The notes under the pieces are model-generated. The model was given only the letters and a program-made list of their open reading frames with translations. It was not told the DNA's origin and did no database searches. 64,000 nucleotides of DNA from CAVSJO01 sp963728445 (GTDB lineage: Bacteria > Gemmatimonadota > Gemmatimonadetes > Longimicrobiales > RSA9): the NCBI GenBank assembly GCA_963728445.1, contig CAVSJO010000006.1:744001-808000 (forward strand), read 5' to 3'. Each line of letters begins with the position of its first letter. Position 1 is the stretch's first letter. Positions 56,872 to 64,000 of the stretch are shown here, in pieces. A program made the translations under genes and the position numbers.

Positions 56872-59834
56872 GCGGCACGACGGGGGCCGCGGACGGCGAC
56901 GCGCCCGGCCCCACGTACCGCCTCCAGGTTCACGCCGGCTTCACCCTGGCCGACGCCCGCCGCCTCGTGCCGTACCTGCGCGAGCTCGGCGTCCAGTGGA
57001 TCTACCTCTCGCCCGTCCTCCAGGCCCGGTCCGGCAGCGCCCACGGCTACGACGTCGTCGACCCGCGGCGCGTGTCCGACGAGATCGGGGGCGACGAGGC
57101 CCTTGGAAGCCTCGCCGCCGACGCCCACGCCGCCGGCATGCGCATCCTCCTCGACTTCGTGCCGAACCACATGGCTGCCCACGAGGAGAACCCCTTCTGG
57201 CGGGACGTGCTGGAGAACGGACGGGCCTCCGCGTTCGCCGACTTCTTCGACATCGACTGGCGTCCCGCGTCGGGAATCGTCCGGGACCGCCTGCTCCTGC
57301 CCATCCTCGGACAGCCGTACGCCCGCGCGCTGGAGAGCGGCGACGTCGCCCCTGTCCTCGCCGGCGACGCCATTGCACTGCGCGTCCATGACCGCACGCT
57401 GCCGCTGGACGCGCGGACGTGGGGCGAGATCCTGCTGGGGGGCGGCGCAGGGGCCGACCCAGGGGTCGACGCCGCGCCGGCGGAGGGCGCCGCCCGAGCG
57501 CTGCGGGAGGTCGGAGCCGGCTTCCTGGGGCTGCCGGCGCACGACGCGACGGCGGACGCCGCCGCGGCCGGGGCCCGGCGGGACATCGCCCACGGCCTGA
57601 AGGCCGCGTTCGGGCGCCTGCTCACCACGCAGCCGGACGCGCGTCGCCAGGTCGAGGCGTGCCTCGCGTGGTTCCGCGAGGCCGGTCGACTGGACGCGCT
57701 GCTCGCGGCGCAGCCGTACCAGCTCGCGTACTGGCGCGCGGCGGCCGAGGAGCTGAACTACCGGCGCTTCTTCAACATCTCCGAGCTGGTCGGGGTGCGC
57801 GTCGAGGACCGCCCCGTGTTCGACGCCCTCCACGAGCGCGTGCTGAGCTGGATCCGGGAAGGCGTCGTGGACGGGCTGCGACTCGATCACGTGGACGGGC
57901 TCCTCGACCCGTCCGGCTACCTGCAGCAGCTCCGGGCGGCCGTCGGTGAGGGCCGCTGGCTGCTCGTGGAGAAGATCCTGGTCGGGGACGAGCGGCTGCC
58001 CGCCGAGTGGCCGGTGGACGGCACGACCGGCTACGACTTCCTGGGCGCCGCCTCGGGCGTGCTGGTGCCGGGCGCGGGCGTCGCCGCCCTCGAGTCCGTG
58101 TACCGCGCGGCTACGGGCCTCTCGCGTCCGCCCGCCTCCATCGCCGGGCGCGTGCAGCGGCAGGTCGCCCGGGACCATTTCCGGGGCGAGCTCCGCGACC
58201 TGGAGACTCGCCTCGCGGCCGCCGCGCGCATCCTGCCGGAGGGACGGGACGTCCCGTCCCGTCTCCTCGGCGCCGCGCTGCTCGAGGTCACCGTCGCGCT
58301 CGGCGTCTACCGGACCTACGTGCGCTCCGGCACGCTCGACCCGCGGGACCGCGAGCGCATCGAGTCGGCCGTGGGCTCGGCGCGGGAGAGCAACCCGGCC
58401 CCGGGCGACGTCGCCTACGACGTGGTCCGGCGCGTCCTCCTGCTCGACGCTCCGGACCACGCCGGACTCGAGGAGCGAGCCCGCTGGCTCGCGTTCGTGC
58501 TGCGCTGGCAGCAGCTCACGGGCCCGGTCATGGCGAAGGGGGTCGAGGACACGGCGCTCTACATCTACAACCCGCTGGTGTCGCTGAACGACGTTGGCGT
58601 CGAGCCGGGCGCGGGCGTCGTGCCGCCGGCGCGCTTCCACGAGCGCATGGCGCTCCGGGCCGAGCGCTCGCCCGCCACGCTGAACGCGACGTCGACCCAC
58701 GACACGAAGCGCTCGGAGGACGTGCGCGCGCGACTGCACGCGCTGGCGGAGATGCCCGAGGCGTGGGAGGCGGCGCTGGCGCGGTGGATGGCGTGGAACG
58801 CCGAGTGCCGCGTGCCCCTGCCCGGCGGGACCGCCCCCGCCGCCAACGAGGAGGTGCTCGCCTACCAGACCCTCCTCGGCGCCTGGCCGCTCGAGGAAGA
58901 GGCCGCTCGGCCGAGCCCCGAATTCGTCTCGCGCGTGCGCGACTACCTCCTCAAGGCGGCCCGGGAGGCGAAGGTCACCACGAGCTGGATCGACCCGGAC
59001 GAGGCCCACGAGGCGGGCCTGATGGCCTTCGTCGACGCCGTCCTCGACCCGGACCGGGACAGCCCGTTCCTCGCCGATTTCCTCGCCCTGCAGCGACGAA
59101 TCGCCGCCGCCGGCGCCGTCAACTCGCTGGCCCAGCTCGCCCTGCGCACCGCGGCGCCCGGCGTGCCGGACCTCTACCAGGGCTGCGAGCTGTGGTGCCT
59201 CTCCCTCGTCGACCCGGACAACCGCCGCCCCGTCGACTTCGAACGGCGACGCCGGATGCTCGAACGGCTCGGCGCGGGGTCCGCCGCCGGGTCCGCCGCC
59301 GGGTCCGCCGCGGCGAACGCCCGCCGCGCCGCCGCCGAATGGCGCACGGGCGAGGTCAAGCTGCTGGTGACGCACGCCGGCCTGCGGCTGCGCCGGGAGC
59401 ACGCCGCGCTCCTCGCCGGCGGGACGTACGTGCCGCTCGCGCCCGCGCCCGGCGAAGCGGCCGGCGCCGCGCCCGAGGGCACGGCCCCCGCCGGCGCGGC
59501 TCCCGACGGCGCCGCGCCCGACAAAGCGCCGCCCGCCGGCGCGGCGCCGCTCCTCGCCTTTGCGCGCCGCGACGGCAGCGACTGGCTGATCTGCGCGGTG
59601 CCCCGCGCCCGGGCGCTGCCCCTCGGCCGGGCGCTGGACGAGGCCGGCAGCGTGGCCGCGGCGCCGGCGTCCGTCTGGGGCGACGTCGCCCTCCGGCTGC
59701 CGCCCGGAGCACCGCGACGGTGGCGGGACGCGGTGACCGGCCATAGCATCGTTGCAGGCGACGACGGGCGCCTCGCGCCCGCCGACCTGTTCGACCCGCT
59801 CCCCCTCGCGCTGCTCCGGCCGGAGTCCGAATGA
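56868..59834 (+). CDS. treY: Malto-oligosyltrehalose synthase
   Basis: The 988-residue GH13_26 enzyme isomerises the reducing-end alpha-1,4 bond of maltodextrins to alpha,alpha-1,1. Motifs include TYRLQVHAGFTLADARRLVPYL, YLSPVLQARSGSAHGYDVVD, DFVPNHMA, NYRRFFNISELVGVRVE, nucleophile Asp340 in DGLRLDHVDGLLDP, Glu368 in WLLVEKIL and ATSTHDTKRSEDVRAR. The C-terminal region carries two low-complexity inserts: AGSAAGSAAGSAA at about 803-816, and an Ala/Pro/Gly-rich stretch at about 862-900. The start at 56868 overlaps the GH57 stop as ATGA. With TreZ it produces trehalose from storage glucan. Confidence 0.95.
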   Translation: MSGTTGAADGDAPGPTYRLQVHAGFTLADARRLVPYLRELGVQWIYLSPVLQARSGSAHGYDVVDPRRVSDEIGGDEALGSLAADAHAAGMRILLDFVPNHMAAHEENPFWRDVLENGRASAFADFFDIDWRPASGIVRDRLLLPILGQPYARALESGDVAPVLAGDAIALRVHDRTLPLDARTWGEILLGGGAGADPGVDAAPAEGAARALREVGAGFLGLPAHDATADAAAAGARRDIAHGLKAAFGRLLTTQPDARRQVEACLAWFREAGRLDALLAAQPYQLAYWRAAAEELNYRRFFNISELVGVRVEDRPVFDALHERVLSWIREGVVDGLRLDHVDGLLDPSGYLQQLRAAVGEGRWLLVEKILVGDERLPAEWPVDGTTGYDFLGAASGVLVPGAGVAALESVYRAATGLSRPPASIAGRVQRQVARDHFRGELRDLETRLAAAARILPEGRDVPSRLLGAALLEVTVALGVYRTYVRSGTLDPRDRERIESAVGSARESNPAPGDVAYDVVRRVLLLDAPDHAGLEERARWLAFVLRWQQLTGPVMAKGVEDTALYIYNPLVSLNDVGVEPGAGVVPPARFHERMALRAERSPATLNATSTHDTKRSEDVRARLHALAEMPEAWEAALARWMAWNAECRVPLPGGTAPAANEEVLAYQTLLGAWPLEEEAARPSPEFVSRVRDYLLKAAREAKVTTSWIDPDEAHEAGLMAFVDAVLDPDRDSPFLADFLALQRRIAAAGAVNSLAQLALRTAAPGVPDLYQGCELWCLSLVDPDNRRPVDFERRRRMLERLGAGSAAGSAAGSAAANARRAAAEWRTGEVKLLVTHAGLRLRREHAALLAGGTYVPLAPAPGEAAGAAPEGTAPAGAAPDGAAPDKAPPAGAAPLLAFARRDGSDWLICAVPRARALPLGRALDEAGSVAAAPASVWGDVALRLPPGAPRRWRDAVTGHSIVAGDDGRLAPADLFDPLPLALLRPESE

Positions 59835-59838
59835 CGCC

Positions 59839-60786
59839 ATGACCGACCTGCGCGACGCCCTGCGCCAGCTCACCCACGCCATCCAGGGCCTGACCGGGAT
59901 CCGCCCCGAAACGCAGGGGCGGCTCCTGGAGACGGTGCTCATCGTCCTGGTTCTCGCCCTCGTGCGCTCCATCGCCGTCCGGCTGAACCGGAAGCAGGTC
60001 AGCGACCTGCGGACGCGCTACCGCTGGCGCAAGGGCATCACGTACGTCGTCGTGATCCTCGGGCTCGTGCTCGTCGGGGCCGTATGGTTCCAGCGGGGGG
60101 TGCAGTCCCTGGCGACGTACCTCGGCCTCATCTCCGCCGGCGTCGCCATCGCGCTGCGCGACCCCATCGTCAACCTGGCGGGGTGGGTCTTCATCCTCTG
60201 GCGGCGCCCGTTCAGCGTGGGTGACCGCGTCCAGCTCGGGGACAACGCCGGCGACGTCATCGACGTGCGGGTGTTCCAGTTCACGCTGCTGGAGATCGGC
60301 CGCTGGGTCGACGCCGACCAGAGCACAGGCCGCATCATTCACATCCCCAACGGAAAGGTCTTCACCGACCCGATCGCCAACTACACGCGCGGCTTCCACT
60401 ACGTGTGGAACGAGATCCCCGTGATGGTGACGTTCGAGAGCAACTGGAAGGCCGCGAAGGAGATCCTCTTCGACGTCGCCCGCAGGCACGCCGAGCAGCT
60501 CAGCGAGGACGCCGAGCGCCGCATCCTACAGGCGACGCGCAAGTACATGATCTTCTACTCGACGCTCACGCCGACGGTGTACACCAAGGTCGCCGACAGC
60601 GGCATCGTCCTCACCATCCGCTACCTCTGCGAGCCCCGCAGCCGCCGCGGCACCGCCCAGGCCATGTGGGAGGACATCCTGGACCGCTTCGCAGAGAAGG
60701 ACGACATCGACTTCGCGTACCCGACCACGCGGTTCTACGACAACCTGAGGGAGGGGAAGAGCGGAGCCAGGGCTCCGGAGGCTTAG
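59839..60786 (+). CDS. mscS: MscS family small-conductance mechanosensitive channel
   Basis: The 315-residue protein has membrane helices at about 30-48 and 66-85, then the pore helix TM3 (LATYLGLISAGVAIALRDPI) and the conserved beta domain entry (NLAGWVFILWRRPFSVGDRVQLGDNAGDVIDV), followed by GRIIHIPNGKVFTDPIANYTRG. MscS channels release solutes on hypo-osmotic shock. It starts four bases after treY and so ends the trehalose operon, which fits release of the osmolyte made by the upstream enzymes. The last codons (PEA and TAG) lie in the hexanucleotide repeat that follows. Confidence 0.93.
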   Translation: MTDLRDALRQLTHAIQGLTGIRPETQGRLLETVLIVLVLALVRSIAVRLNRKQVSDLRTRYRWRKGITYVVVILGLVLVGAVWFQRGVQSLATYLGLISAGVAIALRDPIVNLAGWVFILWRRPFSVGDRVQLGDNAGDVIDVRVFQFTLLEIGRWVDADQSTGRIIHIPNGKVFTDPIANYTRGFHYVWNEIPVMVTFESNWKAAKEILFDVARRHAEQLSEDAERRILQATRKYMIFYSTLTPTVYTKVADSGIVLTIRYLCEPRSRRGTAQAMWEDILDRFAEKDDIDFAYPTTRFYDNLREGKSGARAPEA

Positions 60787-60852
60787 GCTGAGGCTGAGGC
60801 TGAGGCTTAGGCTGAGGCTGAGGCTGAGGCTGGGGCTGGGGCTGGGGCTGGG
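60778..60852 (+). repeat. Hexanucleotide tandem repeat at the mscS 3' end
   Basis: About 12 units of GAGGCT/TAGGCT, grading into GGGGCT, start in the last mscS codons and supply its TAG stop. The same unit appears inverted at 61264-61317. Between them lies a gene-free 497-base gap that also holds a GGGGC run (about 60850-60890, prone to G-quadruplex), three direct repeats and a heptamer run. Confidence 0.9.
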
Positions 60853-60974
60853 GGGGCGGCGGGGCGGGGCGGGGCGGGGCGGGGCGGGCGCCGCCGTTGC
60901 TCCGGCGCATACGGCGGGGGGAGGGCCTGACGCGGTGCGGGGTGCGGGGTGCGGGGCGGGCCGCGGTGCGTGGA

Positions 60975-61114
60975 CGAAATCGGACAATGGGCGCGGCCTT
61001 CCTCGCTCGTTGGCCAGTTTATCCCGCAATCCGAACGAAATCGGCCAATGGCGGCCCAGTGGGCCGAGCTCGTTTCCCTCTTGTGTGCGAAATCCGAACG
61101 AAATAGGACAATGG
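60975..61114. repeat. Three spaced direct repeats of a 16-bp motif
   Basis: CGAAATCGGACAATGG at 60975, CGAAATCGGCCAATGG at 61036 and CGAAATAGGACAATGG at 61099 differ at single positions. The second and third also share an ATCCGAA just upstream. Starts are 61 and 63 bases apart with dissimilar DNA between, so they are not simple tandem slippage products. Confidence 0.8.
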
Positions 61115-61151
61115 CGCCGCGGAAGAGGCCCCGATGTCCATTCTTGCCCGG

Positions 61152-61190
61152 CCGCGACCCGCGACCCGCGACCCGCGACCCGCGACCCGC
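61152..61190. repeat. GCGACCC heptamer run
   Basis: Five consecutive GCGACCC units lie in the mscS-kinase gap, flanked by CCGCCCACCGCC-type simple sequence. Confidence 0.75.
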
Positions 61191-61263
61191 GCCACCGCCC
61201 ACCGCCCACCGCCCGCCGCCCACACACGTCATCCCGCGCCCCAGCCCCCGCCCCCCGCAGTCA

Positions 61264-61317
61264 CCCTAAGCCTAAGCCTCAGCCTAAGCCTCAGCCTCAG
61301 CCTCAGCCTCAGCCTCA
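61264..61317 (-). repeat. Hexanucleotide tandem repeat at the kinase gene 3' end
   Basis: On the minus strand about nine units of GAGGCT/TAGGCT encode the kinase C-terminal Glu-Ala repeats, and the first TAGGCT unit provides the stop. The tract is the inverted counterpart of 60778-60852, so the two could pair into a long imperfect stem. Confidence 0.9.
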
Positions 61318-62990
61318 TTCATCGTCGTCGGCACCCGCAAAGTGAATCGGCTGCCCTCTCCCAGCTCACTTTCCAGCACAATGTCCCCGCCCATCAGGCG
61401 GGCGAGGCTGCGGGAGACGCTGAGGCCGAGGCCGGTCCCGCCGCTCTGTCGGGTGGACGTGCTCTCGACCTGCCAGAAGGACTCGAAGATGGACTGCCGG
61501 TGCTCGGGTGCGATGCCGATGCCGGTGTCCCGGACGTCGATGAGGACGTCGTCGCCTTCCAGACGTGTCCGCAGGTACACGCTGCCGTCGGGCGTGAACT
61601 TGGTGGCGTTGGACAGCAGGTTGAGCAGAATCTGGCGTATCTTGCCGGCGTCGACGAAGAGCGCGGCGTCGCCGTCCTCGATCTCCGTCTCGAAGGACAG
61701 TCCGCGCTCCCGCGCCAGCGGCTCGGCGACGGCGATGGTGTCCTCCAGGAGCTCGCCGAGCGTCGTCTTCTCGGGGCGGATCCGCTCCCGCCCGGCCTCC
61801 ATGCGCGCGTAAGAGAGGATTTCCTCGATGATCTGGAGCAGGTGTCGCGCGCTCGCGTTGATGCGCCGCACGTGCTCCTCCTGCCCGTCCTCCAGCTCGC
61901 CGGCGATGCCGGCCAGGAGGATCTCCGCGTACCCCATGACGGCGTTCAGCGGGGTCCGCAGCTCGTGGGAGACGACCGCCAGGAAGTCGGATTTCGCCCG
62001 GTTCGCGGCGACGGCGGCGCGGTAGAGCCGCGCGTTGTCGATCGCGTACGCGGCGCGCCGCCCGATCTCCCGGGCCAGGGCCCGCTCCTCGGGTGAGAAC
62101 GCGCGGGTTTGCCGAACGAGGGAGACGGCGCCCAGCGTGTTCCCCCGGGCGACGAGGGGGACCGACACGACGCCGCAGGTCCCGAGGGCGCGCAGCAGCT
62201 CGAGGTACTCCTGCGGCAGCTCCGGGTGCTCGTCGGCCAGGAAGTCGTCGGCGTGCCGGAGCTCGCCGGACCGGATCGCCTCGGACGAGAGGTGGGGCGC
62301 GTCCACGGACGGCGGGAAGTGCTCCCGCAACTCGTCGAGGAGCGGCTCGAGGGCAGGATCGGCGTGGGTCGCGGCGAGGCGGCGCTGCTGGTCCTCCTCG
62401 ACCACGTCGACCACTACCCAGTCCGCCATCTCGGGAACCAGGAACGCCGCCAGCGAGCGCAGCGTGCGTTCGTAGTCCAGCGACGCGTCCAGCACGGTGC
62501 CCATCTCGGCGAGGAACCGGGACCGCTGCTCCGACGCCTCCGCCTGCTCCCTCGCCGCGCGCTCCCGGATCAGGCGCTGCTCCCGCTCCTCGGCCTGCTT
62601 GCGGTCCGTGATGTCGCGCAGCGAGACGAGGTGCGCCGGGCTCCCCTCCCACGCCGTGTCGGACACCCTCAACTCGGCGGTCAGCGAATCGGCGCCCGGC
62701 CGAACCACGTCGATCTCCGTCGTCTCCCCCGCCACCACTGGGAAGCCGAACTGCTCGCCCGTCAGCTCCTCCGAGCTCCGGCCGAACAGGCGCTCCGCCG
62801 CCGGGTTGACGAACAGCACCACCATCTCCTCGGAGAGGATGACGATGCCGTCCTCGGTGCGGTCGATGATGCTGCGGAATCGATGCTCGCTGCGGGCCAG
62901 CTCCTGCGCCTGCCGCTCGATCGCCTCCTGCGCGCGGCGCAGCTCGACGGCCGACTCACCGCCGGCGGGACGGTCAGTGGCCCGATCCAC
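61284..62990 (-). CDS. PAS-GAF sensor histidine kinase
   Basis: The 568-residue protein lacks membrane helices. It has a short N-terminal coiled coil, a PAS domain (about 35-130: FRSIIDRTEDGIVILSEEM, LVSLRDITDRKQAEE), a GAF domain (about 160-325), the dimerisation/phosphoacceptor domain with His342 in FLAVVSHELRTPLNAVMGYA, and the ATPase domain with LLNLLSNATKFTP, VRDTGIGIAPEH and SGGTGLGLSVSRSLARLMGG. It ends with Glu-Ala repeats encoded by the hexamer tract. The GTG start at 62990 lies inside the last codons of the upstream KaiC-like gene (17-base overlap), so the two are translated together and likely form one signalling unit. No response regulator is in view. Confidence 0.92.
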   Translation of the reverse strand: MDRATDRPAGGESAVELRRAQEAIERQAQELARSEHRFRSIIDRTEDGIVILSEEMVVLFVNPAAERLFGRSSEELTGEQFGFPVVAGETTEIDVVRPGADSLTAELRVSDTAWEGSPAHLVSLRDITDRKQAEEREQRLIRERAAREQAEASEQRSRFLAEMGTVLDASLDYERTLRSLAAFLVPEMADWVVVDVVEEDQQRRLAATHADPALEPLLDELREHFPPSVDAPHLSSEAIRSGELRHADDFLADEHPELPQEYLELLRALGTCGVVSVPLVARGNTLGAVSLVRQTRAFSPEERALAREIGRRAAYAIDNARLYRAAVAANRAKSDFLAVVSHELRTPLNAVMGYAEILLAGIAGELEDGQEEHVRRINASARHLLQIIEEILSYARMEAGRERIRPEKTTLGELLEDTIAVAEPLARERGLSFETEIEDGDAALFVDAGKIRQILLNLLSNATKFTPDGSVYLRTRLEGDDVLIDVRDTGIGIAPEHRQSIFESFWQVESTSTRQSGGTGLGLSVSRSLARLMGGDIVLESELGEGSRFTLRVPTTMNEAEAEAEAEA

Positions 62991-64000
62991 GTGCCGACTC
63001 CCGCCCCGGGCGAGACGATTCCCTCGCCCCGCCCCGGCCGTCCCCCGACGGTCCCGTCGGACCCTCTCCGGGGGCCGCGAACTGGTTCATGAAGCCCTCG
63101 GGGAACATGGGGCCGCGGCCCAGGATTCCTGTGAGCTGCGTGAACGGCTCGCCGATCTCCATCCCGTGCTTCGTTATGTGGTATTCCCGGATGTCCCGGT
63201 CGTGGGGCGAGCCGCGCATCTTCAGGACCGTGAGGCCGCGGCGCATCCGCCCGGCGCTCTCCACGTAGCGCAGCATGAGGATCGTGTCCGTGAGTGTGGA
63301 GATGTGCCGCTCCGTCACCGATCCGCCCCCGGACAGGGACGGCGTCGTGGACGTGAACAGCCCTGCGATCTGCTTCTGCTTGATGAAGGACGTCAGGTTG
63401 ATCACGAACTCCCGGAACGTACGCAGAGAGGCCACGCGCTCGAGCGCCGAGAGGCTGTCGATGGCGACCCGCGTCGGCTTGAACTCCTCGATCAGGGTCC
63501 GCATCCGGAGCAGGTGGTACTCGATCGTCGATGCGTGGGGATAGCGGACGTCGATCTTCAGCTTCTCCCCGGCCTCCATTCCCTTGAAGTCCGTGCCCCA
63601 GCCCTTGGCGTTCCGGTACAGCTGCTCCCGGCTCTCCTCGAAGGCGAACAGCAGGGAGCGCTCGCCTTCCTCGGCTCCCTTGCCGAGGAACTCCGTCGTC
63701 ATGAGCGTCTTCCCGGTGCCCGTCGCGCCGGAGACCAGGATGACGGAGTCCCGGAAGAAGCCCCCGCCGCACATCCGGTCCAGCTCCCGATTGCCCGAGC
63801 TGATGCGGACGTCGGTGGACTGCTGCGTGAGCGTCTGGCCGGACAGCGGGATCACCGTGATGCCGCCCTTACCTGCAACGGTGAACGGGAACTCGCCGTT
63901 CTCGTGCGGCGTGCCGCGGAACTTCAGGATCTCGATGGTGCGACGTCGCTTCTCGTCGTCCAGCGCGTGCCGCAGGATGATGACGTTGTCCGTCACGAAC
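62974..64000 (-). CDS. KaiC-like RecA-superfamily ATPase (5' end beyond window)
   Basis: The visible part is the end of a first KaiC domain (DNVIILRHALDDEKRRRTIEI, KFRGTPHENGEFPF) and a complete second domain with Walker A SGATGTGKT, paired acidic residues FAFEESREQ, IDSLSALERV (Walker B) and RGSPHDRDIREYHITKHGMEIGEPF. The ATG at 63996 is internal, because family sequence precedes it to the edge. The segment VTERHISTLTDTI aligns with the cyanobacterial KaiC phosphorylation site, keeping the residues equivalent to Thr426, Ser431 and Thr432. The C-terminal 35 residues are Gly/Arg/Ser-rich. It pairs with the downstream histidine kinase; kaiA or kaiB are not visible. Confidence 0.9.
   Translation of the reverse strand, partial: FVTDNVIILRHALDDEKRRRTIEILKFRGTPHENGEFPFTVAGKGGITVIPLSGQTLTQQSTDVRISSGNRELDRMCGGGFFRDSVILVSGATGTGKTLMTTEFLGKGAEEGERSLLFAFEESREQLYRNAKGWGTDFKGMEAGEKLKIDVRYPHASTIEYHLLRMRTLIEEFKPTRVAIDSLSALERVASLRTFREFVINLTSFIKQKQIAGLFTSTTPSLSGGGSVTERHISTLTDTILMLRYVESAGRMRRGLTVLKMRGSPHDRDIREYHITKHGMEIGEPFTQLTGILGRGPMFPEGFMNQFAAPGEGPTGPSGDGRGGARESSRPGRESARGSGH

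Overview
The window is a stretch of very GC-rich bacterial chromosome. The gene set points to the Gemmatimonadota or a close neighbour: a TonB-dependent receptor with a carboxypeptidase-like regulatory domain, an ADOP-type FtsX permease, a large VPS10/sortilin beta-propeller protein, TolB-like/TPR membrane proteins and abundant low-complexity intergenic DNA. This is inference from gene content; there is no rRNA or other phylogenetic marker in the window.

Layout. 1-5761: a TonB receptor (minus, cut by the window edge), then bcp, pncA and ispG (plus). 5762-6304: a gene-free, hairpin-rich gap that may encode a structured RNA. 6305-7405: a DUF2332 protein. 7696-17141: a complete type I-G (formerly I-U) CRISPR-Cas operon, cas3, csx17 (cas8), csb1 (cas7), csb2 (cas5-cas6), cas4-cas1 fusion and cas2. 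17330-24824: its array, 103 repeats and 102 spacers by hand count. 25002-25470: an internally deleted ATPase remnant. 25485-30343: two TolB-like/TPR proteins flanking tspO. 30564-40046: Uma2 nuclease, VPS10 protein, TipAS-type MerR regulator, aminotransferase and transketolase. 40081-42612: ADOP permease. 42861-60786: an eight-gene alpha-glucan/trehalose operon (glgE, treS-mak, malQ, glgB, treZ, GH57, treY) ending in an MscS channel, with four-base stop/start overlaps at several junctions. 61284-64000: a PAS-GAF histidine kinase overlapping a KaiC-like ATPase that runs off the window.

How the genes work together. TreY/TreZ release trehalose from glucan, TreS converts trehalose to maltose, Mak phosphorylates it, GlgE polymerises maltose-1-phosphate and GlgB branches the product; MalQ and the GH57 enzyme can remodel chain lengths. 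The set could cycle carbon between storage glucan and the osmolyte trehalose, and the MscS gene fits an osmotic role.

Most unusual points. (1) Three consecutive CRISPR interference genes (cas3, csx17, csb1) each carry one apparent single-base frameshift, while csb2, cas4-cas1, cas2 and the long array look intact; a fourth frameshift splits the transketolase gene. Either these are assembly errors or the system has lost interference but kept adaptation. (2) Short tandem repeats have entered coding ends. A hexamer tract encodes the hydrophobic core of the VPS10 protein signal peptide; the same hexamer supplies the last codons and stop codons of the convergent mscS and kinase genes; a 14-bp repeat family supplies the pncA stop codon and recurs 30 kb away.
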